64,000 bases of DNA from an uncultured Steroidobacter sp. (GTDB taxonomy: Bacteria; Pseudomonadota; Gammaproteobacteria; Steroidobacterales; Steroidobacteraceae): contig CAMLEO010000003.1 in assembly GCA_946478975.1 (NCBI GenBank), positions 1 to 64,000 of the forward strand, given 5' to 3'. Position numbers and translations under genes: made by a program. The notes beneath the pieces were generated by a model. The model had not been told where the DNA came from. It did no database searches and saw only the letters and a program-made list of their open reading frames with translations. Below, piece after piece: positions 55,679 through 64,000 of the stretch; positions within the stretch are counted from its first letter, which is position 1, and the number at the start of each line of letters is the position of its first letter.

Positions 55679-56485
55679 TCAGGTCTTATCTTTCCCTTTG
55701 CCGATGCCTCGAACGTAACGTTCGAGGCCGGCGAGATATTCGGGGTTGAGCATCAGCGCACTGTTCGCCATGCGCTCCACGTTGCGGGCCTGCGCGAGCC
55801 CCACATCTCGCGCCAGCTCGATCGCAATCTTGGCGGTGCCCATCTGCTCCGCGTTCTGTTGCGCCAGGTGACGGCAGAACTTCATCACATCCTCGGCGAA
55901 TGTTTCGTCGGGGAACACCTCGTGCACCAGGCCCATGATCAGCGCCTTGTCGGCATTGGCCGGCAGGTTGGCCATGATCAGATAGCGCGCCCAATGCGTA
56001 CCGATGATGCGAGCCAGGCGGCTCACGCCGTTCGAGGCCGGCAGCACACCAAACTTGCCTTCCGGAAAGGCATAACTCGCGCTCTTGGCCGCCAGGCGAA
56101 AGTCACACGACAGCGACAGTTCCAGCCCGCCGCCGACGCAAGCGGCGTGATGGGCGACGACGATCGGCTTCTCGATCGCTTCCATCTCGTCGTAGATGCG
56201 GTGCATGCCGTGCAGTCGCCGGCGATGTTTCTCGCGAATCGCCGAACCGGTACGCGCCACTCCGCCTCCGTCGTCGCCGCGCATATCGGCACCGGCGCAG
56301 AAGTATCGACCGGTCGCACGCACCAACATCACTTTCAGTTCCGGCGTGTCACGGAACCGATGCAGCGCCTGCTCGAACAGCGTCATGGTCTCGCTGCTCA
56401 GCGCATTCAGTTTGTCGGGACGATTGAGGGTCGCGATCAGGATCGCGCCGTCGACTTCGGTCAGCAGGTGAGGAGCTTCGGACAT
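55679..56485 (-). CDS. Enoyl-CoA hydratase/isomerase
   Basis: A 268-residue crotonase from the ATG at 56485. The oxyanion segments are YFCAGADM and ACVGGGLELSLSCDFRLAA, and the acid residue is in FPEGKFGVLPASNG. It is of normal length. It follows the double acyl-CoA dehydrogenase gene by 26 bp, so dehydrogenation and hydration of the same acyl-CoA are likely linked. Confidence 0.9.
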   Translation of the reverse strand: MSEAPHLLTEVDGAILIATLNRPDKLNALSSETMTLFEQALHRFRDTPELKVMLVRATGRYFCAGADMRGDDGGGVARTGSAIREKHRRRLHGMHRIYDEMEAIEKPIVVAHHAACVGGGLELSLSCDFRLAAKSASYAFPEGKFGVLPASNGVSRLARIIGTHWARYLIMANLPANADKALIMGLVHEVFPDETFAEDVMKFCRHLAQQNAEQMGTAKIAIELARDVGLAQARNVERMANSALMLNPEYLAGLERYVRGIGKGKDKT

Positions 56486-56511
56486 CGCCGCTTCCGTAAT
56501 TGAATCTGGCC

Positions 56512-58719
56512 TCAAGCGCGGGTGCGCGGCAATCCCAGGCCACGCTCGGCAATCATGCTGCGATGGATCTCGCTGGTGCCGCCGTAGATCGTCGTGCCCT
56601 GCGCGTGGCGATAGCACTGGTTGAGATAACCCGCGGCGCCGGTGCGTTTGGAAAGCGAGTACGGCGCGGTGAGATTCAACAGGTCGGCGGAGTCTTTCAG
56701 AAACTTCTCCGACGAGAACAGCTTCGCCATCGGACCGTAGCCCACGTTCGGCATCTTGCGCGTGGCGGCCCACACAGCGCGATAAGCAATGACCTCCGAC
56801 AGCAGCACGTGCGCCGTCGAACGCGCCAGGCGCACCTGCGCGACGGAATCTTCGATCAGCGGTCGGCCGCGATATTGAATCTCGCGGCACAGCTGCTCGG
56901 CCGCATGCACCATGTGCCGCTGGCTCTTGCCAAAGCCGCCGCCGTGCTCGATCTCCAGCGCGCCGGCCATCACCTTCACTCCGCCGTCGACGGGGCCCAG
57001 CCGATAACTGTCCTTCACTCTCACGCCATCGTAATAAGTGATATTGGTGCGCTCGTCCTGGAACGTGTACACCGGTTGAATCGACACGCCCGCGCTCTTC
57101 AGCGGCACGATGAACATCGTGAGCCCTTTGTGCTTGGGCACATCGGGATTCGTACGGGTCAACATCAGCACGTAATCGGCGATCTCGGCGCCGCTGGTGA
57201 ACATCTTCGAGCCGTCGATGCGCCAGCCTGCGCCGTCGCGAGTGGCACGGGTCTGCGCAGCGAAAACATCCGATCCGCTGCTGGGCTCGGAGTAGCCGAG
57301 GCTGCAAACCACTTCGCCGGATACGATCCTGCTCAACACTTCGCGCTTGAGCTCGTCGCTGCCGAACAAACGAATCATGGTGCCGACCATGCCGGTGGTG
57401 CTGATGGCATGGCTGCTCCAGCCCACCTCCTCCCACGCCTGGTGCAAGGCGTTCATGGCATACGGAGGCGCCGCCCGGCCGCCGAATTCTTTGGGCCACG
57501 AAGGAAACAACAAGCCTGCCTCGGCAAGCTTGCGATGCACGCCGGCGTCGTGACCGTCGAAGGAATAATGCGCCTTCGCTTTCAGCTCGGGCGTCAGCGT
57601 CTTCTGGAAGAACTCATGAACTTCGCGCGCCAGCTGGTTCGCCTGCTCGCCGAGATCGAAGTCGATGCTCACCGGCCCCGCGTCGGGCAACTCGGTCTGC
57701 TCACCCGCATACAACCTGCGTCCCGCTTCTTCGAGCAGCCGCGATGGATCGCCTGACACCAGCGGCCACGCCTTGGCGCGCAGGTTGTACAGATGAATGT
57801 CATATTCCGTCGTGAGGCCGTAGCCGCCGAACGTATGCAGCGCCTGAGCGACGGCACGCCCGGCGGTGTCGATGTTCCACCAAGCGGCCAGCGACACTCC
57901 TGCGCCGGCCTCGGGCTTCGCGTCGGCAATGTCACGAATGACTTTCCAGGTTAAATATTTGCCGCCGTCGATGTCGGTGCTCAGATCGGCGAGCGGATGT
58001 GAAATCGCTTGATACGTTCCGATCGGCTGACCGAACGCAACGCGCTCGCATGCATACGCAGCCGCAAGGCGCACTGACTCGCGCGACAATCCAGCGAGTG
58101 CAGCGGACGTTAGTAACTTCCATTCCTCGATCGCTTCCGCAAATGCTTTGCGGCCCGCAGGATCGCGCGACAGAACGACGCGCGTCGCGCCGCCCAGCTG
58201 CAGCTCGGCGATCGGTGTCGATGCGAGATTCGGTTCGGCTTTGCGTGCGCTCTCCGGAATCGGAATCAGCACGACGCGCTCGCCGTCTCGCGCCAGCACA
58301 GCTTCGGCGACCGATCCACCAGCGATCCATTGCAGGGGTTCGAGCGTCGTGTCGTGAAATGCGATGCTAACAACCGCCTGCCCGGACAGGACGCGCTGGA
58401 GCAAGTCGTCGTTTGCGTGTGGGGCGAGCGTTGCCAGTAATCTTGCGGCGACCAAGGTTTCAGCGATCGGACCGGACGCGAGCGTGCGCCCGACCTCCTC
58501 CATCAACACCGTCGCATCCAGCAAGCCGAGCCCGAGGCCGCCGGCGGCCTCCGGGACGCGTAACGAGAACGCGCCCAGATCGGCCAACCCGCTCCACAGT
58601 GCGGCGTCGAAGCCCGACGGCTGCGCGGCTCGCACACGGGCCATGCTGCTGTGTTCGTTGAGGAAACGCGCGAACGTATCGCGCATCAGCTGCTGATCTT
58701 CGGAAAGCTCGAAATTCAT
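56512..58719 (-). CDS. Fused double acyl-CoA dehydrogenase
   Basis: A 735-residue protein with two acyl-CoA dehydrogenase units in one chain. Unit 1 (about 1-345) has FELSEDQQLMRDTFARFL, then RVAFGQPIGTYQAISHPLADL and FGGYGLTTEYDIH, but lacks the middle-domain flavin motif. Unit 2 (about 360-735) has LGYSEPSSGSDVFAAQTRA and the FAD-binding ending YGGTSEIHRSMIAER. It looks like a one-chain form of the two-subunit enzymes known from cholesterol side-chain degradation (ChsE1-ChsE2 type), which suit bulky substrates. Confidence 0.85.
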   Translation of the reverse strand: MNFELSEDQQLMRDTFARFLNEHSSMARVRAAQPSGFDAALWSGLADLGAFSLRVPEAAGGLGLGLLDATVLMEEVGRTLASGPIAETLVAARLLATLAPHANDDLLQRVLSGQAVVSIAFHDTTLEPLQWIAGGSVAEAVLARDGERVVLIPIPESARKAEPNLASTPIAELQLGGATRVVLSRDPAGRKAFAEAIEEWKLLTSAALAGLSRESVRLAAAYACERVAFGQPIGTYQAISHPLADLSTDIDGGKYLTWKVIRDIADAKPEAGAGVSLAAWWNIDTAGRAVAQALHTFGGYGLTTEYDIHLYNLRAKAWPLVSGDPSRLLEEAGRRLYAGEQTELPDAGPVSIDFDLGEQANQLAREVHEFFQKTLTPELKAKAHYSFDGHDAGVHRKLAEAGLLFPSWPKEFGGRAAPPYAMNALHQAWEEVGWSSHAISTTGMVGTMIRLFGSDELKREVLSRIVSGEVVCSLGYSEPSSGSDVFAAQTRATRDGAGWRIDGSKMFTSGAEIADYVLMLTRTNPDVPKHKGLTMFIVPLKSAGVSIQPVYTFQDERTNITYYDGVRVKDSYRLGPVDGGVKVMAGALEIEHGGGFGKSQRHMVHAAEQLCREIQYRGRPLIEDSVAQVRLARSTAHVLLSEVIAYRAVWAATRKMPNVGYGPMAKLFSSEKFLKDSADLLNLTAPYSLSKRTGAAGYLNQCYRHAQGTTIYGGTSEIHRSMIAERGLGLPRTRA

Positions 58720-58728
58720 GGATCAACC

Positions 58729-58751
58729 CTACTCGCTCGCTTTGCGAGTAG
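58729..58751 (-). other. Leader hairpin next to operator site 9
   Basis: An 8-bp stem, CTACTCGC with GCGAGTAG, and a 7-base loop, 10 bp upstream of the acyl-CoA dehydrogenase start. It touches the left end of operator site 9 and lies next to the AGGG ribosome site, so it could affect translation or message life. Confidence 0.4.
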
Positions 58752-58770
58752 TCAACATGGCTGTTGATTA
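58749..58770. promoter_or_regulatory. Regulon operator, site 9
   Basis: TAGTCAAC-N6-GTTGATTA, identical in both arms to site 3, 29 bp upstream of the double acyl-CoA dehydrogenase gene. Confidence 0.75.
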
Positions 58771-58786
58771 TCGATGCAGGCGGGAA

Positions 58787-58816
58787 GTCCCCGGCCGAAC
58801 CGCATCGGCCGGGGAC
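58787..58816 (-). terminator. Candidate terminator after the TonB receptor gene
   Basis: GTCCCCGGCCG and CGGCCGGGGAC form an 11-bp GC-rich stem with an 8-base loop, 8 bp after the receptor's stop codon on the minus strand. Only two U follow, so it may be an incomplete intrinsic terminator or act with Rho. Confidence 0.6.
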
Positions 58817-58824
58817 GACAGGAG

Positions 58825-61197
58825 TCAGCGCGACCCGAACGCGTAGCGCAGGTTCAAGCCGAACTCGCGCACCGCCGTGAACGTCGTCTGCGTGTACGGC
58901 CCGGCCAGCGACGTGCCGACGCCGGTCGGCGTCGTATAAGACGTTGCCGACGCGCTGTTGGCACGGCTCAACACCTCGTCGGTGTCCAGCACGTTCCTGG
59001 CGAACAAAGAAACCTCCCACGCGCCGTCGCCGCTGCGCACGCCGGCGTAGACGTTCAGCAGTCCATAGCTGCCGACGTTGTCATAAATGTTGTTCGGGTC
59101 CTGCTCGTTGCTGGCGTAGTACGAATACAGCCCGCGGCCGAACAGATCGAGCTTGGGGCTGATCGGGAACTTGTACTCGGCCTGCAGCGTGCCGCTCCAG
59201 TCCGGCGCGAACGACAGACGCTCGTTGAGCGTGCAGGATCCGACCGCCTCGCCGCCCGCCGCTGCGGTAATTTGCGCCACCGACGGCGCCGGCGGATTGG
59301 TGTCCGGAATGCCGTTGCCGTCGAAGTCGTTGCACGCAACCACGCCGTTCTTCATCTTGCTCTTGGCATACGCGAAGGTCGCGCCGACGTTGAGGTTCTG
59401 CGTCGCCTGGTAGGCGAGGTCGAGCTCGGCGCCGTCGATCTTGGCATCGACGTTGGCAACAAAGTTGAATTGCGCCGGCACCGCCCCCGCGCGACCCAGG
59501 TTGACGTACCACACCAGCGGACCGCGATAGATGAAGTTGTCGAAGTCCTGGTGGAACACGGACGCGTTCACGCGCAGCCGCTGATCGAGCAGATCGGCCT
59601 TGAAGCCGACTTCATACGAGGTGGAATCTTCCGAATCCAGGTTCAGGAACTGGTTCAGCCGCGGCGTCAGCGGCCGGAACACGCCGACCACATTCGGGCC
59701 GTCGCGCCACGAGGTGCCGACGTTCATATAAGTCATGAAGTCATCGGTGAACCGGTGCGACACCGCGACATTCCAGATCGTCGGCTTCTCCTCGGTGGAC
59801 TGATTCGACAGCGTCGCGCCGCTCACGATCAGGCCGCTGCGGGTCTTGAAATCGATGTAACGTGCGCCGGCGGACAGCTCGGTCTTGTCCGTGAAGTGAT
59901 AAGTGAGATTGGCGAACACGCTGCTCTCTTCGGTCTTGTTGCGCCGGTTGATCGGCGTGTTGACGACGGCGAGGTTGCGCAGCGTGAACGGCGCGATCTG
60001 CATCGCCACCAGCGTTCTGTTGGTGAGATTGCTGGGGCTGCTGAAATCCTGGTAGAACGCGCCGACGGTGTAATCGAACGCGCCGAACAGGCGCTCTTCG
60101 GACGCGAGCCGCAGCTCGTGCGAGTTCTGTTCGGCTTCCGAATGCAGGTCTTGATAGAACTCGAAGTTGGGCACCACGTTGCCGCCGTCCTGCGGCGTCA
60201 GCGCCGTGAGGTCGAAGGTCGAGCGCGAGCCCACGTAGCTCAACTTCTGGCCGGCGAAGCGCCAGTCCACCTGGGCGGTGATGATGTCCTGGTCCTGGCT
60301 GGAGCGACGCGAGCCGTCGGTGATGCTCAAACGATCGCTGGCCCGGATCGTGGGCTGCACGACCGGCGCCGACGGCTCGGACAGATAAAACGACTCGTAC
60401 TCATCGAACGAGGTGAGATCCTTGGTCAGGTACTGATACATGAGGTTCGCGGTCAACGCATCGCTCGCCTCCCAACGCAGCGACACGCGGCCGCTCTTGG
60501 TCTTCTGCGACGGATCCGCGCTGTTGTTGATGCTCTTGACGTGATCGTAATCGGTTTCGTCATAGATGCCGGCGACGCGCAGCGCCAGCGTCTCGCTGAT
60601 CAGCGGAATGTTGATCGCGCCCTGCGCCTGCATCGAGTTTTCGTCAGTCGCGAGCGTACTCACATAGCCGCCGAACTCCGACAGGTCCGGTTGACGCGTA
60701 GTCACCGTGATCGAGCCGGACGGCGAAGCGCGGCCGCGCAGCGTGCCTTGCGGCCCACGCAGCACTTCGATCTGGCCGACGTCATACAGCGACTGGAACA
60801 GGAACACCGATTCGATCGGGCCGTCGTTGAGATAGAACTCGACCGTCGGCCGCGCGCTGGATTCGACCTGGAACGATGCGCCTCGAATCGTCGCCGCGGT
60901 GGTGTAACCGGTGTTGCCGCCGGTCAGCGTCAAGCCGGGCACGATCGCCTGCACATCGGAGAACTGCTGCAAGCTCAAGCGCTCGATATCGTCCGCCGTC
61001 ACGGCATCGACGGTCTGCGGCACGTCCTGCAGGCTTTCTGCTTTACGCCGCGCCGTGACGATGATTTCTTCCAGGCCGAAGCCCTTGTCGGCACCGGCGG
61101 ATGCCGAGCCCGCAGCGGGCGGCGTCTGCGCCGAGGCCGCGGACGCCATCAGAATCAAACTCGACCCCGCGAGCAGGTGCAACGTTCCGGCTCTCAT
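58825..61197 (-). CDS. TonB-dependent outer-membrane receptor
   Basis: A 790-residue receptor from the ATG at 61197, set by AGGGGGAAG just upstream. The signal peptide is about residues 1-23 (cleavage after SASA-like ASA). The TonB box region reads EEIIVTARR near residue 40, and the plug domain follows with VQAIVPGLTLTGG and EVLRGPQGTLRGRASPSGSI. The rest is the beta-barrel, ending in LNLRYAFGSR. Receptors of this type carry large or scarce substrates such as steroids and terpenoid conjugates in sphingomonads and relatives. It is probably the uptake gate for this pathway's substrate. Confidence 0.93.
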   Translation of the reverse strand: MRAGTLHLLAGSSLILMASAASAQTPPAAGSASAGADKGFGLEEIIVTARRKAESLQDVPQTVDAVTADDIERLSLQQFSDVQAIVPGLTLTGGNTGYTTAATIRGASFQVESSARPTVEFYLNDGPIESVFLFQSLYDVGQIEVLRGPQGTLRGRASPSGSITVTTRQPDLSEFGGYVSTLATDENSMQAQGAINIPLISETLALRVAGIYDETDYDHVKSINNSADPSQKTKSGRVSLRWEASDALTANLMYQYLTKDLTSFDEYESFYLSEPSAPVVQPTIRASDRLSITDGSRRSSQDQDIITAQVDWRFAGQKLSYVGSRSTFDLTALTPQDGGNVVPNFEFYQDLHSEAEQNSHELRLASEERLFGAFDYTVGAFYQDFSSPSNLTNRTLVAMQIAPFTLRNLAVVNTPINRRNKTEESSVFANLTYHFTDKTELSAGARYIDFKTRSGLIVSGATLSNQSTEEKPTIWNVAVSHRFTDDFMTYMNVGTSWRDGPNVVGVFRPLTPRLNQFLNLDSEDSTSYEVGFKADLLDQRLRVNASVFHQDFDNFIYRGPLVWYVNLGRAGAVPAQFNFVANVDAKIDGAELDLAYQATQNLNVGATFAYAKSKMKNGVVACNDFDGNGIPDTNPPAPSVAQITAAAGGEAVGSCTLNERLSFAPDWSGTLQAEYKFPISPKLDLFGRGLYSYYASNEQDPNNIYDNVGSYGLLNVYAGVRSGDGAWEVSLFARNVLDTDEVLSRANSASATSYTTPTGVGTSLAGPYTQTTFTAVREFGLNLRYAFGSR

Positions 61198-61574
61198 GAT
61201 CTTCCCCCTGCGAATTCGCATCGATTTCACCCCTGTGTGGTGTAACTCGTGACCGTGAATCGGTTGGACCTGGCACAACAGTGGCGGGGGCAGGCCAATG
61301 AGATGTGAGTCTCGAATAATCGAGACGCTGCGGACATCGCCGCGGTCGAATGGTCGCGTACCATCGGAACCCCCTGCACGCTGCACTCTCAAATCGATCG
61401 TTATCTTTTGTCGTCCCACCGTGTTGCGCTTGTAAACAACACCGGTGTTTATTAGCCTCAGAGTCTCGCAGCCGCCCGGCCTTGTCAAGGGTCGGTTGCA
61501 AGCCCAACGCGAGCGGTTGTCAGCAGCATGCAACGATTCGATAAGTCGAACTCCCAACGACGCCCGGAGCGCTC
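61198..61574. other. 377-bp divergent control region
   Basis: The only stretch over 300 bases without a gene. It holds operator site 10 (61433-61454) and the long leader of the TonB receptor gene (235 bp from operator to start). I see no riboswitch, terminator or small gene that I can support. Confidence 0.6.
61433..61454. promoter_or_regulatory. Regulon operator, site 10
   Basis: TAAACAAC-N6-GTTTATTA with ACCGGT as spacer; the central AACACCGGTGTT is a perfect palindrome, as in site 6. It lies between the TonB receptor gene (-) and the SDR gene (+), 120 bp before the latter. Confidence 0.7.
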
Positions 61575-62378
61575 ATGATCGGCGCCGATCCGCTCGATCT
61601 GCAGGGCCAGATCGCTTTCGTGAGCGGCGCCGGCCGCGGTGTCGGCCGCGCCATTGCGTTGACGTTGGCTCGTCACAACGCCGGCGGCATCGTCGTGAAC
61701 GATTTTGTCGCCGCGCGAGCAAATAGCGTCGTCGCCGAAATCGCAGCACTGGGCGTGCGAGCAATTGCAATCACCGGCGACGTTGGCGATCACGCGAGCG
61801 TACGAGCAGCGATTGACGCTGCGGCGGCGGCGCTCGGCCCGATCACGCTGCTGGTCAACAACGCCGGCAACGCCGGCCCGGCAGCAACCATGAGCCACTC
61901 CCGGATGTTCTGGGAGACCCAGCCGGCCGAGTGGGACAACTACTTCCGCACCAATCTGCACGGCGTGATGAATTGTTGTCACGCGGTGCTGCCCGGCATG
62001 GTCGCGCAACGCAAAGGCAGGATTGTGACAATCGTCTCCGACGCCGGCCGCGTCGGCGAAGCCCGGCTCGCGGCCTACTCCGCCGCCAAGGCTGGCGCCG
62101 CAGGTTTCGTTCGAGCGATCGCTCGCGAAGCCGGCCGCTACGGCGTCACATGCAACGCGATCTCACTTTCCGCGCTCGAACCGCCGCTCGACGAGGCGGA
62201 GAAACAACAGTTCCTGGCCAGCGAGCAGGCACAGGCAATCGTGTCGCGCTACATAATTCGCCGCCTCGGCACACCGGATGACGTGGCGGCGATGGCGCTG
62301 TTTCTATGCTCGGAGGCTGCCGCTTGGATCACGGGACAAACCTATCCCGTCAACGGCGGCTACAGCCTGGCGGTTTGA
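61575..62378 (+). CDS. Short-chain dehydrogenase/reductase
   Basis: A 267-residue SDR. SGAGRGVG at residues 17-24, NNAG near 95, Ser in IVSDAGRVG and Tyr/Lys in AAYSAAKAGA; the canonical Ser is displaced, as the strand reads TIVSDAG. The Asp after the second strand (NDFVAARA) suggests NAD. GGAG lies upstream of the ATG. It is first in a plus-strand run with a SnoaL-like protein, a hydrolase and an exporter. Confidence 0.85.
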   Translation: MIGADPLDLQGQIAFVSGAGRGVGRAIALTLARHNAGGIVVNDFVAARANSVVAEIAALGVRAIAITGDVGDHASVRAAIDAAAAALGPITLLVNNAGNAGPAATMSHSRMFWETQPAEWDNYFRTNLHGVMNCCHAVLPGMVAQRKGRIVTIVSDAGRVGEARLAAYSAAKAGAAGFVRAIAREAGRYGVTCNAISLSALEPPLDEAEKQQFLASEQAQAIVSRYIIRRLGTPDDVAAMALFLCSEAAAWITGQTYPVNGGYSLAV

Positions 62379-62495
62379 ACGTGCATCTTGATCTCGCGCG
62401 ACAAATTCTTTGCCGCTCGCTCATTGCGGATAACAAACATTGCGTCCGCCGGCGGACGCCGCCATTCTCGAGATCGAACGTCACCTGCAGGAGCC

Positions 62496-62951
62496 ATGAT
62501 GGCTGATATCGAAGCGCTGCACGCTCAACTGGAAATCAGCCGGATCAAGGCCCGCTACTGCCGGATGGTGGATACCAAGGACTGGGCCGGCCTGGGCGCG
62601 CTGCTCACCGAGGACTTCGTGCTCGATGTGAGTGAAGGCACGTCGATCCCGATCATTCAGGGTCGCGAAGCTGCGTTGACTCAAGTGGCAGCGCTGATCG
62701 ATTCGGCGCGCACCGTGCACCAGGTGCATACACCTGAAATCGAGGTGCGTGGCGACGAAGCACACGCGATCTGGGCCATGCAGGATCGCGTGCTCTGGGA
62801 AACACCGAAACGCGGGCTCACGTCGATCACCGGCTATGGTCATTATCACGAGCGTTACGTGCGGCAGAACGGCGCCTGGAAGATCGCGTACTCGAAGCTG
62901 ACCCGGCTGCACATCGATTTTCAGCGCGCGCCTGAAGTTGCATCCGCATGA
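62496..62951 (+). CDS. SnoaL-like / NTF2-fold protein
   Basis: A 151-residue protein; start at the ATG at 62496 or the one directly after it, with AGGAG upstream. ISRIKARYCRMVDTKDWAGLGALLTEDFVLD is the typical helix of SnoaL-like_4 (ring-hydroxylating dioxygenase beta-like) proteins. Tyr and Asp (ARYCRMVDTKDW) match the Tyr-Asp pair of scytalone dehydratase/ketosteroid-isomerase-like enzymes. It could be a dehydratase or isomerase of the pathway. It overlaps the hydrolase gene by ATGA. Confidence 0.8.
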   Translation: MMADIEALHAQLEISRIKARYCRMVDTKDWAGLGALLTEDFVLDVSEGTSIPIIQGREAALTQVAALIDSARTVHQVHTPEIEVRGDEAHAIWAMQDRVLWETPKRGLTSITGYGHYHERYVRQNGAWKIAYSKLTRLHIDFQRAPEVASA

Positions 62952-63814
62952 GCGCACTGGAGCAACTATCGATCCGCGGCTCGGATTTGAACCTGGCCGC
63001 GGATGTTACTGGTCCCGCGACGGGGCCGACGATCCTGTTCCTGCACGGCAGCGGCCAGACGCGTCAGAGCTGGGGCAGCGCGCTGGCCGAAGCAAACAAA
63101 CGCGGCTATCGCGCGATCTCGCTCGACCTGCGCGGCCACGGCGATAGCGACTGGTCGCCGGATCGTGAGTACACGCTGGAGCGGTTCGCCGACGACATTC
63201 GCGAGGTCGTCGCATCGTTCGAGCACCCGCCGATTCTGGTCGGCGCATCGCTGGGCGGAATCATCGGCATGATGATCGCCGCCGCTCCGCCGCCGAAGCT
63301 GCGAGGGCTGGTGCTGGTCGATATCACAGCGCGCGTCGAGATGACCGGCGCGAATGAAGTGATTGCATTCATGGACAGCGCGCCGGATGGCTTTGCCTCG
63401 CTGGAAGAAGCCGCCGAGGCGGTCGCCGCCTATCTGCCGCATCGACCGCGGCCGAAGAACACAGAAGGCCTGAAGCGCAACCTGCGATTACGCAACGGCC
63501 GCTATCACTGGCATTGGGATCCGGCATTCATCCGCATGGGCCGCGACGCTGCCGGCAAACTCACAACCGAGCAGCCGAATCGGCTGGAGAATCTGGCACG
63601 CGCGATCGACATCCCCACCCTGCTCATCCGCGGCAGTCGCAGCCGCATCGTGAGCGAAGCCGGCGCTCGGGAATTTCTGCAAATGGTTCCGCATGCGGAG
63701 TTCGTGGATATCGCCGGTGCGCACCACATGGTCGCCGGCGATGCGAACGATGCATTCAACACTGCGGTGTTCAACTTCATCGACAGGAACGTCGACCAGC
63801 CCAGCGGTCGCTGA
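62948..63814 (+). CDS. Alpha/beta hydrolase
   Basis: A 288-residue hydrolase. The oxyanion segment is LFLHGSGQTRQSW near residue 32, the nucleophile Ser is in LVGASLGGIIGMM near residue 100, and the His is in IAGAHHMVAGD near residue 267. It could open a lactone or ester, for instance one made by the BVMO, or cleave a carbon-carbon bond like MhpC-type enzymes. Substrate unknown. Confidence 0.87.
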   Translation: MSALEQLSIRGSDLNLAADVTGPATGPTILFLHGSGQTRQSWGSALAEANKRGYRAISLDLRGHGDSDWSPDREYTLERFADDIREVVASFEHPPILVGASLGGIIGMMIAAAPPPKLRGLVLVDITARVEMTGANEVIAFMDSAPDGFASLEEAAEAVAAYLPHRPRPKNTEGLKRNLRLRNGRYHWHWDPAFIRMGRDAAGKLTTEQPNRLENLARAIDIPTLLIRGSRSRIVSEAGAREFLQMVPHAEFVDIAGAHHMVAGDANDAFNTAVFNFIDRNVDQPSGR

Positions 63815-64000
63815 ATGGCCATCGCAGAAGCCGCGCCGACGACACGCTGGAACGCATTCGAGCCGCTGCGCGAGCGCACGTTTCGGCTGATCTGGTCGGC
63901 CAGTGTGCTCTCGAACTTCGGGCAGCTCATCCAAGGCGTCGGCGCGGCCTGGGAGATGACGCGACTCACGTCGTCGCCCAGCATGGTCGCACTCGTGCAG
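63815..64000 (+). CDS. MFS exporter, N-terminal part (cut by window end)
   Basis: The first 62 residues of a membrane transporter, starting at the ATG directly after the hydrolase stop. FEPLRERTFRLIWSASVLSN followed by FGQLIQGVGAAWEMTRLTSS is typical of MFS_3-type (EntS-like) exporters. The rest lies beyond the window. Confidence 0.75.
   Translation, partial: MAIAEAAPTTRWNAFEPLRERTFRLIWSASVLSNFGQLIQGVGAAWEMTRLTSSPSMVALVQ

Noticed and set aside
58774..61245. An 823-codon open frame on the plus strand, antisense to the TonB receptor
   Set aside because: Arg/His/Ala/Asp-rich translation without domains, fully explained by codon bias of the receptor gene on the other strand, which has signal peptide, TonB box and plug motifs.

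Overview
This 64 kb window is a dense, GC-rich bacterial catabolic island with no rRNA, tRNA, CRISPR array or transposase that I can recognise. A TonB-dependent receptor with a signal peptide shows a Gram-negative host. The mix of CaiB-type CoA transferases, short-chain dehydrogenases (SDRs), acyl-CoA synthetases, a P450 with its own electron chain, a Baeyer-Villiger monooxygenase (BVMO), a Rieske oxygenase, a ketosteroid-dehydrogenase-like flavoprotein, an Ltp2/DUF35 aldolase-type pair and a fused CysN/CysC suggests a proteobacterium that degrades steroids, terpenoids or similar alicyclic compounds. A Steroidobacter/Nevskiales-type gammaproteobacterium or a sphingomonad would fit; this is inference, and the substrate cannot be read from the sequence.

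Layout. 1-4916 (-): acyl-CoA ligase, MaoC-like dehydratase, CoA transferase and SDR, divergent from an IclR regulator at 5019 (+). 5853-12254 (-): BVMO, Rieske oxygenase, ThDP enzyme, aldehyde dehydrogenase, divergent from a SnoaL-like gene. 12916-18611 (-): three SDRs, a ferredoxin reductase, a TauD-type dioxygenase and an MFS transporter. 18714-19749 (-): 2Fe-2S ferredoxin and a TetR regulator. 19860-24708 (-): a 2-oxoacid dehydrogenase-like complex with a split E2, plus an MmsA-type dehydrogenase. 24836-29073 (-): thiolase-MarR, a small exported protein, Gfo/Idh oxidoreductase and SDR. 29201-36467 (+): CoA transferase, small cysteine-containing protein, acyl-CoA synthetase, second CoA transferase, amidohydrolase and KstD-like flavoprotein. 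36464-40348 (-): crotonase, SDR, sulfotransferase, AraC regulator. 40596-46472 (+): cysD, cysNC, SDR, zinc alcohol dehydrogenase and an alkylsulfatase-like protein. 46514-52499 (-): amidohydrolase, DUF2889, Ltp2-like and DUF35 proteins, P450, 3alpha-HSD-like SDR and a 3Fe-4S ferredoxin. 52676-55671 (+): EthD-like protein, SDR, aldehyde dehydrogenase. 55679-61197 (-): enoyl-CoA hydratase, fused double acyl-CoA dehydrogenase, TonB receptor. 61575-64000 (+): SDR, SnoaL-like protein, alpha/beta hydrolase and the start of an exporter.

The strongest unifying signal is an apparently undescribed operator. A 22-bp inverted repeat, consensus TAGTCAAC-N6-GTTGATTA, occurs at nine good places plus one weak one, almost all in the short gaps upstream of operons. 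One copy precedes the ferredoxin-tetR operon, so the TetR protein is the natural candidate regulator and the window looks like one regulon. Uptake (TonB receptor, MFS), activation (CoA ligases and transferases), ring oxidation (P450, BVMO, Rieske, KstD-like), beta-oxidation and acyl/aldehyde processing would all answer to it.

A second theme is sulfur: PAPS-forming enzymes (cysD, cysNC), a sulfotransferase and an alkylsulfatase-like metallo-beta-lactamase protein lie within about 8 kb, with no sulfite-reduction genes beside them. This suggests sulfonation, and perhaps desulfonation, of a substrate or intermediate.
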